A stretch of 64,000 nucleotides of DNA, from contig VXRL01000076.1 in assembly GCA_009838515.1 (NCBI GenBank), forward strand, positions 20,294 to 84,293, in the 5' to 3' direction. A model generated the notes under the pieces. The model ran no database searches and was not told the DNA's origin. It saw only the letters and a program-made list of their open reading frames with translations. The DNA comes from Terriglobia bacterium. Lineage in GTDB: Bacteria > Acidobacteriota > Terriglobia > Bryobacterales > UBA6623. Within the stretch, counting starts at the first letter, position 1. Every line of letters starts with the position of its first letter. This document shows, one piece after another, positions 18,200 through 26,993 of the stretch. Made by a program: the position numbers and the translations under genes.

Positions 18200-18341
18200 G
18201 CGCTCGTTAGGGGGTTCCCGGTATAACGCCGTCGCTTCCATCCCAAATCTCTAACTCTCCCTCCCAACTCCCGGTTCAGCGGGCCGTGCTTCGGGTCGCT
18301 GCAATGAATCCGGCCGCTCCGACGTATCGGACGCTCTGGCT

Positions 18342-20417
18342 TCAGTACCGAATCCAGGTCCGTTCGAGAGGAACTTGACCGCTCCCCGGTTTGGAGTAGT
18401 CGCAAACACCGCCAGGGAAGACAGCGCTTAAGCGGTTCAACTGCTCCGAGGTGAGCGAAGGCCCGTAGTCCGCGGGATCGAGCGGCTTCAACTGGCACTT
18501 CAGGATGTCGCCCTCGAGCGGGGCTCCGGCTGCGATTCTGGGATCGCCGCTCGGCGGATAGAGTTCGCCGCAAGGCCCGCTATCCCCGCTTGCCCCATCG
18601 TCCGAGAGTCGCTTCCGTTCGGCCGACCAGCAGGCATCGCTCAAATCGTCAGGTCGGCCTCGAGAGATCGCGTCGATTGGCTCGTCTCCTGATTCGTCTG
18701 CGGCCACCGAATCCAGCCACTGATCCATCAGCCGGACCACATCCAAGCTGGGCGGGGGATTCGTCAGGATGACGTGGTTGGCAGCGCTGCCGTGCGCCCG
18801 CTGCAGTCGCGCACCCATCACGAACGTCCGAACACGGTCGTGAATGTTCCCACTCGGGTCGGAGTACCTGCGCGTATCGATGATCGGAATCGAGCCGAGC
18901 GAGCCGCCACCGGAGTTCACGCGACCGGTTTCGTACAGGACCCTCAACGAATCCGCGTCTGCGACCGAGCGTTCCGGCACGATGTTCGCGTTGGCATCGA
19001 ATCCACCGATCAATTCGTTGAGCTCGATGAACCGCTCAGCGTCAATCACGCCATCGTTGAAGGCCTGGAGGCCGTATTGCACGCCCACGTTGTCGAGCGC
19101 TCTCCGAGGCAGGCCCGTCGCGCTGTCGCGCCCTACAAGGTTGACCAGATTGTCGTGAAAGCCGCAGCGTACTCCGTCGGGCCTGTTTACGGGGTGATAG
19201 ACCAGTTCCTTGGGAACCACTTCGTGGCAACCGCCAGGTTGGATCAGCGCCGGAGAGTACGACCTCATCCAGCTCTCACACGTTGCCCAGGTCGCGAATC
19301 CCGAAACGGCCTTCTTCTGATCCTCGCTCCAGTCGTGCGCACTGCTGCCAATTGCCCGTGCCAGCAGCGAGCAATCCGTGACCGGCGGGGCGAGTGTCAC
19401 AGTGTCCGGGTAGCTTGCGCCCGGAATGATGCCGTCCAGGAGACCGGGATAGTTCTGGGCAATCAGGTGCTGTTGCATCGAACCGCCCGATCCACCCACT
19501 CCAATGGTGTGAACAGGAACGCCGAAGCTCTCGATGAAGTGCTCCTTCACCATCATCGCGGTCTCAGCTGAAATCACGTCGTTGCAGTTGTTGCCAAACA
19601 CGTTCTGGGACGAGATCGCCACGGCATATCCGTTTCCGAGCGAGGTTTGGTCCTGCAAGGCGGAACGGATCAGGCCCTGGCGATAGCCGGCGCGGCACCC
19701 CCCGCCGAATCGGTACACCAGGCGACCGTTCCAGCCCGGGGCGATGCTCCACGGGTCGGGTAGGCTGTCCGCCGGATCGTGGAGGAACGCAATCTCGTAG
19801 ATCGCTCGATTGATCGTGCCACTCTCAACTCGGATGATGAAGTCCTGTTCATGCCCCTCTGTGGTCGTCGTGCGGGCGATATCGGACGGGCGTGGCGCCG
19901 ACGGATCTAGGGGTTTGAAGCCTGGCGGAATCCTGGCGGTCCGGGCCCTACGCTGCTGCGGGTCAATTCGGTCGGTGGACCTGTAGTAGTACGCACTCCG
20001 CGTCTGGGCACTGCAATTGGCGTCGGAGGGAGGTCCCAGCCCAGCCTGTTCGGTCTGGCAAACGAAGGGTTCCTGGTGCGGCCCCGAGAACACGGGGCCA
20101 GTGTGAGGGTGGTTGATCAACTCGAGACTGGCGGACCGTTCTCCCACCCTCGCCGTGACCGTGTTCTTGCCGAGCTTAAGTTCAGACAGCCGCCCGACCA
20201 GGCGAGAGGGGTCGGCACCACTCCGGAACGAGGAGGTGACGTCGCGACCGTCCAGCTCAACCTCCAATGAACCGGCACTGGCACCGGTTACCTCGACGAG
20301 CGCGCCACCTCCGGTAACCATGTCCGAAGGGCCGGACAGGACGGAAACGTCAAGTCGCTGCTCGGCACAGCCAAGCGTCACTCCCAAGCAAAGGATCGTG
20401 GCCGCCATTCGCATCAT
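18342..20417 (-). CDS. DUF6351 secreted alpha/beta-hydrolase-like protein
   Basis: 691 residues. The leader MMRMAATILCLGVTLGCAEQ ends in a lipobox-like Gly-Cys, so it is probably a lipoprotein. GGAGGG lies 6 bases before the ATG. An N-terminal beta-sandwich (about 25-110) is followed by a large hydrolase domain. The region GWNGRLVYRFGGGCRAGY and the elbow-like GVGGSGGSMQQHLIAQNYPG (G-x-S-x-G with Ser as nucleophile) resemble tannase/feruloyl-esterase-like enzymes. The pattern matches the DUF6351 family found in soil and marine bacteria. Substrate unknown; ester cleavage is inferred. It converges on the DUF1501 gene with 142 bases between and may form a unit with the small lipoprotein candidate upstream. 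Confidence 0.7.
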   Translation of the reverse strand: MMRMAATILCLGVTLGCAEQRLDVSVLSGPSDMVTGGGALVEVTGASAGSLEVELDGRDVTSSFRSGADPSRLVGRLSELKLGKNTVTARVGERSASLELINHPHTGPVFSGPHQEPFVCQTEQAGLGPPSDANCSAQTRSAYYYRSTDRIDPQQRRARTARIPPGFKPLDPSAPRPSDIARTTTTEGHEQDFIIRVESGTINRAIYEIAFLHDPADSLPDPWSIAPGWNGRLVYRFGGGCRAGYRQGLIRSALQDQTSLGNGYAVAISSQNVFGNNCNDVISAETAMMVKEHFIESFGVPVHTIGVGGSGGSMQQHLIAQNYPGLLDGIIPGASYPDTVTLAPPVTDCSLLARAIGSSAHDWSEDQKKAVSGFATWATCESWMRSYSPALIQPGGCHEVVPKELVYHPVNRPDGVRCGFHDNLVNLVGRDSATGLPRRALDNVGVQYGLQAFNDGVIDAERFIELNELIGGFDANANIVPERSVADADSLRVLYETGRVNSGGGSLGSIPIIDTRRYSDPSGNIHDRVRTFVMGARLQRAHGSAANHVILTNPPPSLDVVRLMDQWLDSVAADESGDEPIDAISRGRPDDLSDACWSAERKRLSDDGASGDSGPCGELYPPSGDPRIAAGAPLEGDILKCQLKPLDPADYGPSLTSEQLNRLSAVFPGGVCDYSKPGSGQVPLERTWIRY

Positions 20418-20474
20418 TGGTTCCCTCCAAGTGCCGGAAAGATCAAGGCCTGATCGACAACAACCGAAGATATC

Positions 20475-20792
20475 CTACCCCTCGGGGCACATCTGTGGAA
20501 TCCCTTCCGGTTCGAGATGTAGGCGGGCCATCCTCCGCGGTTCGGGGCCGGCATTCCAGTCGGTGGCAGGCGGGGGCGTACTTGCACGGCCGCTCAAGGA
20601 CCGGTTAGGAAGATCACCCACGCCGGTAGCCGCCCCCAAGATGTCGAGCACAGAGGGCGATGTGGGCGGAAGCCGGGGCGCTGGAACTGGGTTGGGAGTT
20701 GGCACGGGAACCTGGACCGGAGACACGCCGCCGCACCCCAGTGCCAGTCCGAGCGCCAGCGCTGCCAGTGCCGGTATCAGTCTTGCGGCCAT
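20475..20792 (-). CDS. Small putative lipoprotein, Pro-rich
   Basis: 105 residues. The first 20 residues (ARLIPALAALALGLALGCGG) make a good lipoprotein signal with a Leu-Gly-Cys lipobox at Cys20. A low-complexity Pro/Val/Ala segment follows (VPVPTPNPVPAPRLPPTSP), then a non-descript tail. It lies 57 bases upstream of the DUF6351 gene on the same strand. I do not recognise a family. The signal peptide is the only real support, and overlapping frames in GC-rich DNA make this a tentative gene. Confidence 0.4.
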   Translation of the reverse strand: MAARLIPALAALALGLALGCGGVSPVQVPVPTPNPVPAPRLPPTSPSVLDILGAATGVGDLPNRSLSGRASTPPPATDWNAGPEPRRMARLHLEPEGIPQMCPEG

Positions 20793-20911
20793 CCCGAGTC
20801 TTCGATGCTCTTGATCCTAGACCCCCAAGTTGCCTACACCCACGTTCCGACCGATTCGCGCCCAAGGGCCTTCGACATGTTGCAGATCAAGCTCACGGCG
20901 CAGACATCATG

Positions 20912-21922
20912 CTATGGGGTTGAGATCACCCGCGACGACAGGGTGCCCAGCAGGGCCCGGGCTGTCGGACTGCTGTCCAGCGCATCGTCTTCGATAGAAT
21001 CGGCGCGTAGTTTCAAGTGGGCGAATATCTCACGGGTCGGAGCGAGATTTCCGCCGCGCGGGGCCGCCGGCAGCAGTTTCAAGCTGACTGTTCCCCGCAC
21101 GTTGCCGCCAATAGCCAGAATGCGTTTACGGTCCGGCTCCAGCTTCACCACAACATCGCAATGCATGCGGGCACCGACTCCGAGATGACGGCGCCGTTGG
21201 GCGATCGTCCCATAGCTTCCCCGCCGGCTGCTGCAGAGCAGATCGCCGGGCCCGATAGCGGTCTCGCCGACGTCGTATGCCGTGAAACCAGCCCGGGAAT
21301 ACCCTGCATCTCGAGCTCGAATGGCTTGATCGACGTAGACATGGTGGGCGATTGAACGTCGAAACTGATTAGAACTGCCGAGTCCGCCCTCGCACATTAC
21401 CCAAGAGACGAATGCTGCGGACCACGGATCGCGCCAACGCGAGGCCAAGCCAGCCGGCCCCTTCCACCTACTGTTCTGACGGTCCACCATCCACGATCCC
21501 TTCGGCGTTGCCGCCCAATAGCCAGCGATCGTCGATGCCACGCGGGCACCCTCGACGGGATCCACCCGCCACCAAGGCCGTCGGCTCCACGCTCGAGGGC
21601 CGCCAGCGCTTCGGAAGAGTGAACGCTCTCTTTCTGGCATGGTTTCGTCGACGATTGAGAATCCGAAGAACCCCCATTCCTGCACGGCAACGTTTACGAT
21701 TCGCCGCCGTATTTCCCCGGCCGGCAAATTCCGGCACGCGCTGGACCGGACGCTCATCTGTCCCGGTGGGCCCTGGACCAGTGCCGAAGGTGCCGCGGCG
21801 TCGAACTGCTCAGCGGGGAGCCGGTCCAAGGGTTTCTGTTGCGCGAACCAGTCGGGTGTCGAAGCCGGAATCGCTACGGTACCCGCTAGCGCCAACAAGA
21901 TCGTCTTCGTCGGGATTCCCAT
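20912..21922 (-). CDS. DUF2272 domain protein, secreted
   Basis: 336 residues from the ATG at 21922, which opens a signal peptide (IPTKTILLALAGTVAIPAST); an ATG at 21997 would add 25 residues including a weak RR pair. The core around residues 140-260 holds DPWSAAFVSWVMCEGGLGSS, then RSIAHHVYVDQAI and GDLLCSSRRGSYG. This Trp-Ser-Ala-Ala-Phe-x-Ser-Trp-x-Met block with a following His is characteristic of DUF2272, a CHAP/NlpC-like fold whose activity is not established. The C-terminus has a MHCDVVVKLEPDRKRILAIG stretch. Probably periplasmic, perhaps acting on peptide bonds in the cell wall (inference from fold). It stands alone between two minus/plus groups and is divergent from the heme protein at 22143. 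Confidence 0.65.
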   Translation of the reverse strand: MGIPTKTILLALAGTVAIPASTPDWFAQQKPLDRLPAEQFDAAAPSALVQGPPGQMSVRSSACRNLPAGEIRRRIVNVAVQEWGFFGFSIVDETMPERERSLFRSAGGPRAWSRRPWWRVDPVEGARVASTIAGYWAATPKGSWMVDRQNSRWKGPAGLASRWRDPWSAAFVSWVMCEGGLGSSNQFRRSIAHHVYVDQAIRARDAGYSRAGFTAYDVGETAIGPGDLLCSSRRGSYGTIAQRRRHLGVGARMHCDVVVKLEPDRKRILAIGGNVRGTVSLKLLPAAPRGGNLAPTREIFAHLKLRADSIEDDALDSSPTARALLGTLSSRVISTP

Positions 21923-22142
21923 CAAATGCTTGGCCTGCACCACGACAGGTGGCTGCCCTACGGTAGCTGATGCGAGGAGAGAACGCCTCGGGATCATCCT
22001 GATGCCTGCACTAGTGTGGGCGACCAGGAAGTAGGACAGTTACCAAGAAGCGTCCAGTCCGGCCGGATTCGGCACCACTGCGGGCTACTGGGTTGATGTA
22101 GCCTAGGTCTACACGCTGCTTATTCGCTATTGGGTTTCGTGT

Positions 22143-24788
22143 ATGAGGCATCCGGCCATAGCGGTGCTCTTCGCGGTCAGTTCCCTGTCCGCAGCCAGCC
22201 CAGATTTCTTCGAGTCCAAGGTGCGTCCGCTCCTAGCGGCGAAGTGCTACTCCTGTCACTCGGATTCAGAGATGGGCGGCTTGCGCCTCGATTCCTTGGA
22301 GCGAGTCCTGCAGGGAGGCACCCGAGGCCCAGCGGTGATTCCCGGGGAGCCGTCTTCGAGCCTCCTCCTCGCCGCCGTGCGTCGTACGCACGACGAGCTC
22401 AAGATGCCGCCGACGGAGGTGCTGTCGGAGCCGGAAGTCGCCGTGCTCGAAGAGTGGATCGCGGACGGCGCGGAATGGCCCGCAACAGGAGGCTCTGTCG
22501 CCGCCGCCCAGATCTCGCCGGAAGCACGAGACTTCTGGGCGTTCGAGGCGGTCCGAACGCAGGAGGCCGCAGGGGGCGACCCTGCCAAGGCGATCGACGG
22601 GTTTGTCAACGAGGGTCTTCGCAAAGCCGGCTTGGAAGCAGCCCCGCCTGCCGACAAGGCAACCTTGATCCGACGTCTGAGCTTCGACTTGCTCGGCCTT
22701 CCGCCCACACCCGAGGAAACAGCTGCGTTCCTGGCGGACAACTCGGCCGAGGCCTACGAGCGGCTGATTGATCGCTTGCTCTCATCACCCCACTACGGGG
22801 AGCGCCTAGCCAGGCACTGGCTCGATCTGGCCCGCTATGCGGACGGGCAGTCGGCCGCCTACGCCGACACTCCGCTTCCGAACGCTTGGCGGTACCGGGA
22901 TTGGGTGATCCACGCATTCAACCGTGATCTTCCGTACGACAAGTTCGTCGTGTTGCAGCTCGCTGCCGACCTTCTGCCGGAGGCCGAACGGGGCGAGAAT
23001 CTCGCGGCATTGGGATTCCATGCCCTGAGGGACCGCGACGACGACCGTGTCGATGTTACGGGAAGGACGTTTCTGGGCCTCACCATCGGCTGTGCGCAAT
23101 GCCACGATCACAAGTTCGATCCGATCCCCCAGACAGATTTCTACGCGATGCAGGGCGTGTTCAGCAGCACAGAGGATCATCGCTACCCCCTAGCGCCAGC
23201 GGAAGAAGTGGAAGCCTACGATGCCGCGAACCAGAGAGTCAAGGAGCAGAGGCTCGCCATCGACCTGTTCTTGGAGAAGGAGCGCGACCAGCTGATCGAC
23301 GTCTTGATGCAGCGCACGGCCGACTTCCTTGTCGCCAGTTACACAGTCGCGTATCGAGGGGCGAACCCCCAACAGGTTGCCGATCAGGCCGGCCTTGACC
23401 GAGAGACCCTCGATCGCTGGCTGGCGTACTTGAAGGCCCGCCCGCACGAGCATCCGTACTTGGACGATTGGTACGCCCTGGTGGACCGGGGAGCCTCGCC
23501 GGACGAGGCCCGGCAGGCAGCGTCGGACTTCCAGCAGCTGCTGCTCTCGATCCACCTCGAGAAGCTAGCCGTGGATGACCGGAACTACGTCAAGCTCGGC
23601 GGGGCGGAGGGTGCCCGGACGCAGCGTACGCTGCTCAACACCAACCTCGAATTCATCGAACCGGTGCGGTACTACCTGTGGCGGGACATGACGGCTCCGC
23701 CGGCGAAGAAGCGGGGCTTGCCTTTCGTGGGGGGCGTCTATCACTACGGCTCGGATCAGATCGAACGATTCCTGGGCGGGCTGTGGCTCCACCATCTCGA
23801 GGTCCAGAAGGCCGAGCTTGCGCGGCTCAAGGAAGCGGTCCCGCCGCCGTACCCGTTCCTCCACGCCTACCGGGACCTGAAGGATCCGAAGGACGCCCGG
23901 CTCGCGATCCGCGGCGACAGGAAGAACCTCGGCCCTGCCGTGCCGCGGCGTTTTCTCACCATCCTAAGCGGAGACCCTCCCAAGCCGTTCCAGCAAGGCA
24001 GCGGAAGGCTCGAACTGGCCCGCGCCATCGTCTCGCCCGAAAACCCGCTGACCGCCCGCGTCTTCGCCAACCGCCTGTGGCAGTGGCGCTTCGGCAGGGG
24101 CATCGTGACCACGCCCAGCAACTTCGGCCAGCTCGGGGAGCGCCCGACCCATCCGGAACTGCTGGACTGGCTGGCGTCGGAGTTTGTCGACTCGGGGTGG
24201 TCGGTCAAGGAACTCGACAAGACGATCCTCATGTCGGACGCCTACCGCCGCAGCTCCACGGTTCTGGCGGCGAACTTCGAGGCGGACCCCGACAACAGGC
24301 TGCTTTGGCGCTTCAATCCTGTGCAACGCCTGGATGCCGAGACGTTGCGCGATGCGCTTCTGGCCGTGTCCGGCCGCATCGACCTCTCCCGTGGCGGACC
24401 GCCACAAGATCTGGCGGACGAGAATGTGCGACGCACCCTGTACGGCAAGGTGGATCGGACGAACCCCGACCCGAGTCTTGATCTGTTCGATTTCCCGGAC
24501 GCCAAGGCCCACTCGCCGGAACGGGACGTGACGGTGGGTCCCCTGCAACGCCTCTACTACTTGAACAATCCGTTCTTCATCCAGCAGTCGAGCGCCCTCG
24601 CCGAGCGGCTGGCCGCGGATGCCGGGAGCGGCCCCGACGCCCGCATCCGGCGGGCGTATCAACTGCTGTTCAGCCGCAAGCCGGATGGTGCCGAGCTCGC
24701 CGCCGGGCGCGAGTATGTGGGAACCGACACGTGGGAGCGGTACTGCCAAGTCCTGCTCGCGTCCAGCGAATTCCTGACGGTGAGGTGA
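22143..24788 (+). CDS. PSCyt1-DUF1549-DUF1553 protein (planctomycete-type cytochrome c)
   Basis: 881 residues with a short signal peptide (HPAIAVLFAVSSLSAASP). The heme c motif CYSCH is at residues 35-39, the conserved PSCyt1 tail is MGGLRLDSLERVLQGG, and the VLEEWIADGAEWP end of that domain is intact. DUF1549 runs about 150-340 with GCAQCHDHKFDPI. The C-terminal DUF1553 contains ARVFANRLWQWRFGRGIVTT and PTHPELLDWLASEF. It is a periplasmic heme protein of unknown reaction. It is followed 5 bases later by its DUF1501 partner. It is a diverged paralogue of the protein at 14116 with the same domain order, so the pair is present twice in this window. No Shine-Dalgarno sequence is obvious before the ATG. 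Confidence 0.88.
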   Translation: MRHPAIAVLFAVSSLSAASPDFFESKVRPLLAAKCYSCHSDSEMGGLRLDSLERVLQGGTRGPAVIPGEPSSSLLLAAVRRTHDELKMPPTEVLSEPEVAVLEEWIADGAEWPATGGSVAAAQISPEARDFWAFEAVRTQEAAGGDPAKAIDGFVNEGLRKAGLEAAPPADKATLIRRLSFDLLGLPPTPEETAAFLADNSAEAYERLIDRLLSSPHYGERLARHWLDLARYADGQSAAYADTPLPNAWRYRDWVIHAFNRDLPYDKFVVLQLAADLLPEAERGENLAALGFHALRDRDDDRVDVTGRTFLGLTIGCAQCHDHKFDPIPQTDFYAMQGVFSSTEDHRYPLAPAEEVEAYDAANQRVKEQRLAIDLFLEKERDQLIDVLMQRTADFLVASYTVAYRGANPQQVADQAGLDRETLDRWLAYLKARPHEHPYLDDWYALVDRGASPDEARQAASDFQQLLLSIHLEKLAVDDRNYVKLGGAEGARTQRTLLNTNLEFIEPVRYYLWRDMTAPPAKKRGLPFVGGVYHYGSDQIERFLGGLWLHHLEVQKAELARLKEAVPPPYPFLHAYRDLKDPKDARLAIRGDRKNLGPAVPRRFLTILSGDPPKPFQQGSGRLELARAIVSPENPLTARVFANRLWQWRFGRGIVTTPSNFGQLGERPTHPELLDWLASEFVDSGWSVKELDKTILMSDAYRRSSTVLAANFEADPDNRLLWRFNPVQRLDAETLRDALLAVSGRIDLSRGGPPQDLADENVRRTLYGKVDRTNPDPSLDLFDFPDAKAHSPERDVTVGPLQRLYYLNNPFFIQQSSALAERLAADAGSGPDARIRRAYQLLFSRKPDGAELAAGREYVGTDTWERYCQVLLASSEFLTVR

Positions 24789-24793
24789 GATTC

Positions 24794-26161
24794 ATGCCGC
24801 TTTCTCGCAGAGACACGCTTCGAATCCTCGGGGCCGGTTTCGGAACCGTGGGCCTCGCGGACGGCCTGATGTCGGCGAGCGGGAGCACCCCGCATTTTGC
24901 ACCGCGGGCGAAACGCGTCATTTTCCTGTATCTCAACGGCGGGCTGTCGCATGTCGACACGTTCGACCCGAAACCGGCTCTTGCCAAGTTTGACGGACAG
25001 CCGATGCCGGGGCCCAAGATCAAGACAGACAGGGCCTCCGGTGGGCTCATGAAGTCGCCGTTCGAGTTCCGGCCTTATGGCGAGAGCGGCGTCGAGGTCA
25101 GCGACATCTTCCCGCGGGTCGGCTCGTGCATCGACGACATCCTCGTGGTGCGGTCGATGTGGTCGGAGAGCGTCAACCACCTTCCTTCGATGCTGATGAT
25201 GAACACCGGGCACGCCCTGCGCGGGGGCTCCAGGCCCTCGTTCGGCTCTTGGGTCGTATACGGCCTGGGCTCGGAGAACCGGAGCCTTCCCGGCTTCGTC
25301 GTGCTGTGCCCGGGCACTCCCGTCGGCGCCGCGAGGAACTGGTCGTCCTCGTTCCTGCCGACCGAGTTCCAGGGTGCCCTGCTTCGCAACAACGCGGAGA
25401 CGCCCGACAAGGTGATCCAGAACATCGCCAATGCCACGTACTCTCGCGACGAGCAGCGCAGGCAGCTGGATCTGCTCGATCGGATCGACTCGGCCTTCGT
25501 GCGGCGGGTCGGCTTCGACCCCCGCCTCGAGTCGAATATCGAGGCTATGGAAACCGCGTTCCGGATGCAGACCGAAGCACCGGGGATCTTCGATCTCGGC
25601 AGCGAGCCCAAACACGTGCGCGAGCGCTACGGCGACGGGGAATTTGGACGCGGGTGCTTGATGGCCTTACGCCTGGCCGAAGCGGGCGTGCGGGTGGTCC
25701 AGGTCTACTACGGGGACGGGCAGCCGTGGGACAGCCACGACGACATCATGACCCAGAAGGATCATGCGGAGCGTTCCGACGGCCCGATCGCCTCCCTGAT
25801 CGAGGACCTGAAGCTGCGCGGAATGTTGGACGACACGCTGGTGATCGTTGGCAGCGAGTTCGGCCGAACGCCGATGATCCAGAATTCCGGAACTGAAAAG
25901 GTGGGGCGGGGCAGGGACCACAATCCGCCCGGCTACTCGATTCTGCTCGCTGGCGGCGGGATCCGCGGCGGGCAGGCCTACGGGGCCACCGACGACTTCG
26001 GCTACCAGGCCGCCGTGAATCCGGTCACGCCCCATGACCTTCATGCGACGGCGCTACACCTGCTGGGCCTGGATCACACGATGCTGACCTATCGGTACAG
26101 CGGGAGGGACTTCCGCCTGACCGATGTGCACGGCACCGTCGTTCAGGACTGGCTAGCGTAG
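24794..26161 (+). CDS. DUF1501 protein, Tat-exported
   Basis: 455 residues from the ATG at 24794, selected because GAGGTGAG precedes it and it starts with the twin-arginine leader SRRDTLRILGAGFG; a longer frame upstream overlaps the previous gene by 58 bases. DUF1501 landmarks are VIFLYLNGGLSHVDTFDPKP, VRSMWSESVNHLPSMLMMNT, then VGSEFGRTPMIQ and GRGRDHNPPGYSILLAGGGI. The same alkaline-phosphatase-superfamily metal-site framework as the copy at 16754 is visible. It forms a two-gene operon with the heme protein upstream. The function is unknown; the strict pairing suggests that the two proteins work together outside the cytoplasm. Confidence 0.9.
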   Translation: MPLSRRDTLRILGAGFGTVGLADGLMSASGSTPHFAPRAKRVIFLYLNGGLSHVDTFDPKPALAKFDGQPMPGPKIKTDRASGGLMKSPFEFRPYGESGVEVSDIFPRVGSCIDDILVVRSMWSESVNHLPSMLMMNTGHALRGGSRPSFGSWVVYGLGSENRSLPGFVVLCPGTPVGAARNWSSSFLPTEFQGALLRNNAETPDKVIQNIANATYSRDEQRRQLDLLDRIDSAFVRRVGFDPRLESNIEAMETAFRMQTEAPGIFDLGSEPKHVRERYGDGEFGRGCLMALRLAEAGVRVVQVYYGDGQPWDSHDDIMTQKDHAERSDGPIASLIEDLKLRGMLDDTLVIVGSEFGRTPMIQNSGTEKVGRGRDHNPPGYSILLAGGGIRGGQAYGATDDFGYQAAVNPVTPHDLHATALHLLGLDHTMLTYRYSGRDFRLTDVHGTVVQDWLA

Positions 26162-26237
26162 GCCATCCCCAGCAGCTTCCGCGCGCCCGATTGCGGGGTG
26201 CTGATTGGATCTGGATCTGCGACGATAATGACCGGCC

Positions 26238-26384
26238 ATGCTGAAGGTCCGGGACGCGGTTCGCTTGGTGCGGCCGGGCGGTTGGTCGCTCGTTCGCATC
26301 AGGGGGAGCCACCGTCTGTGCCGGCATCCGGACAAGCCGGGAAGTACAGCGACTGTCGTCGATGTGGTTGCGCTCGGCGGGTGA
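26238..26384 (+). pseudogene. Solitary HicA toxin remnant
   Basis: A 48-codon frame encodes LKVRDAVRLVRPGGWSLVRI followed by RGSHRLCRHPDKPGSTATV. This follows the canonical HicA plan: helix 1, Gly-Gly-Trp, beta-hairpin, then G-S-H with the catalytic His and H-P-x-K-P-G. After that point the frame drifts and stops early. The expected end (P-G-T-L-x-S-I-L) is only faintly visible in another frame (VTLAS near 26385-26400), suggesting a frameshift. No hicB follows. A GATAAT lies about 13 bases before the ATG. I regard it as an inactive toxin relic. Confidence 0.5.
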
Positions 26385-26575
26385 CACTTGCTTCGAACCC
26401 CCCCTTGAACGAGACCCCGATTTGCTGTGACAAATCCGCGGCTCGATCAGCAGCAACGATGCTTGGTGCGATGGGCGTTCATCTCGGCTCCGCCATCCCT
26501 GCTGGGCCTTTCCATTGCGCAGATCTCCCGCTCTGCGGGCTGACCTCCGCTGCAGGCCCCCTTGGGCTGACCATG

Positions 26576-26592
26576 GCGGGAATCGAACCCAC
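26576..26592 (-). repeat. tRNA-like T-arm fragment (possible old attachment site)
   Basis: On the minus strand GTGGG-TTCGATT-CCCGC forms a proper T-stem and loop, preceded by CCTTTATCC. The block from CCTTTAT to GATTCCC is nearly identical to the tRNA-Cys fragment at 62908-62957. No anticodon stem, D-arm or acceptor can be folded around it, so it is not a functional tRNA. Integrated elements commonly leave such 3' tRNA pieces at their attachment sites; that origin is inferred here. Confidence 0.45.
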
Positions 26593-26993
26593 GGATAAAG
26601 GTCTTCCAGGCCTCTTGGCGGATGACAATCGAGCGTTTCTGCAAGCACTGACCGATGGCGATTGGAAATCTCGTCAGTAGTGCACGGGACACCACTAGCA
26701 CGGAAGCAAGAGAATAGCTGCCCTGTCCAAACTGATAAGTCATTGCAGCGCTCCTCCTAAGGAATTCGGCTGTCTACTGACTCGCTCGCCCCCAACGGCT
26801 AGCAAGAATCCGCAAATTGATCGAGAGAAACGGCCATTGGGCCTTGACAGTCGCAAATCTTCGGAGGATCATTGCAGCGCGAGGCTTAGGGGTAGGCTTG
26901 CGGGCTAACCGCAGCAAGCGCGTCGAACACCCGACGAGCGCCCTGTTGCGGGGATGGTGCCGCTTGGCTCCTTGAGCCCAACAAGGAGGTCTC

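Larger units (their letters stand above)
26162..26993. other. 832-base region with decayed sequence only
   Basis: Between the second DUF1501 gene and the Oar-like receptor. It contains a frameshifted HicA remnant (26238-26384) and a tRNA-like T-arm on the minus strand (26576-26592). The rest has no frame with protein-like content. This looks like an old insertion site. The receptor's ribosome binding site (AAGGAGG) ends at the right edge. Confidence 0.5.

Noticed and set aside
26025..26648. 207-codon minus-strand frame
   Set aside because: Runs from tRNA-like sequence through the HicA relic into the DUF1501 gene; composition artefact.
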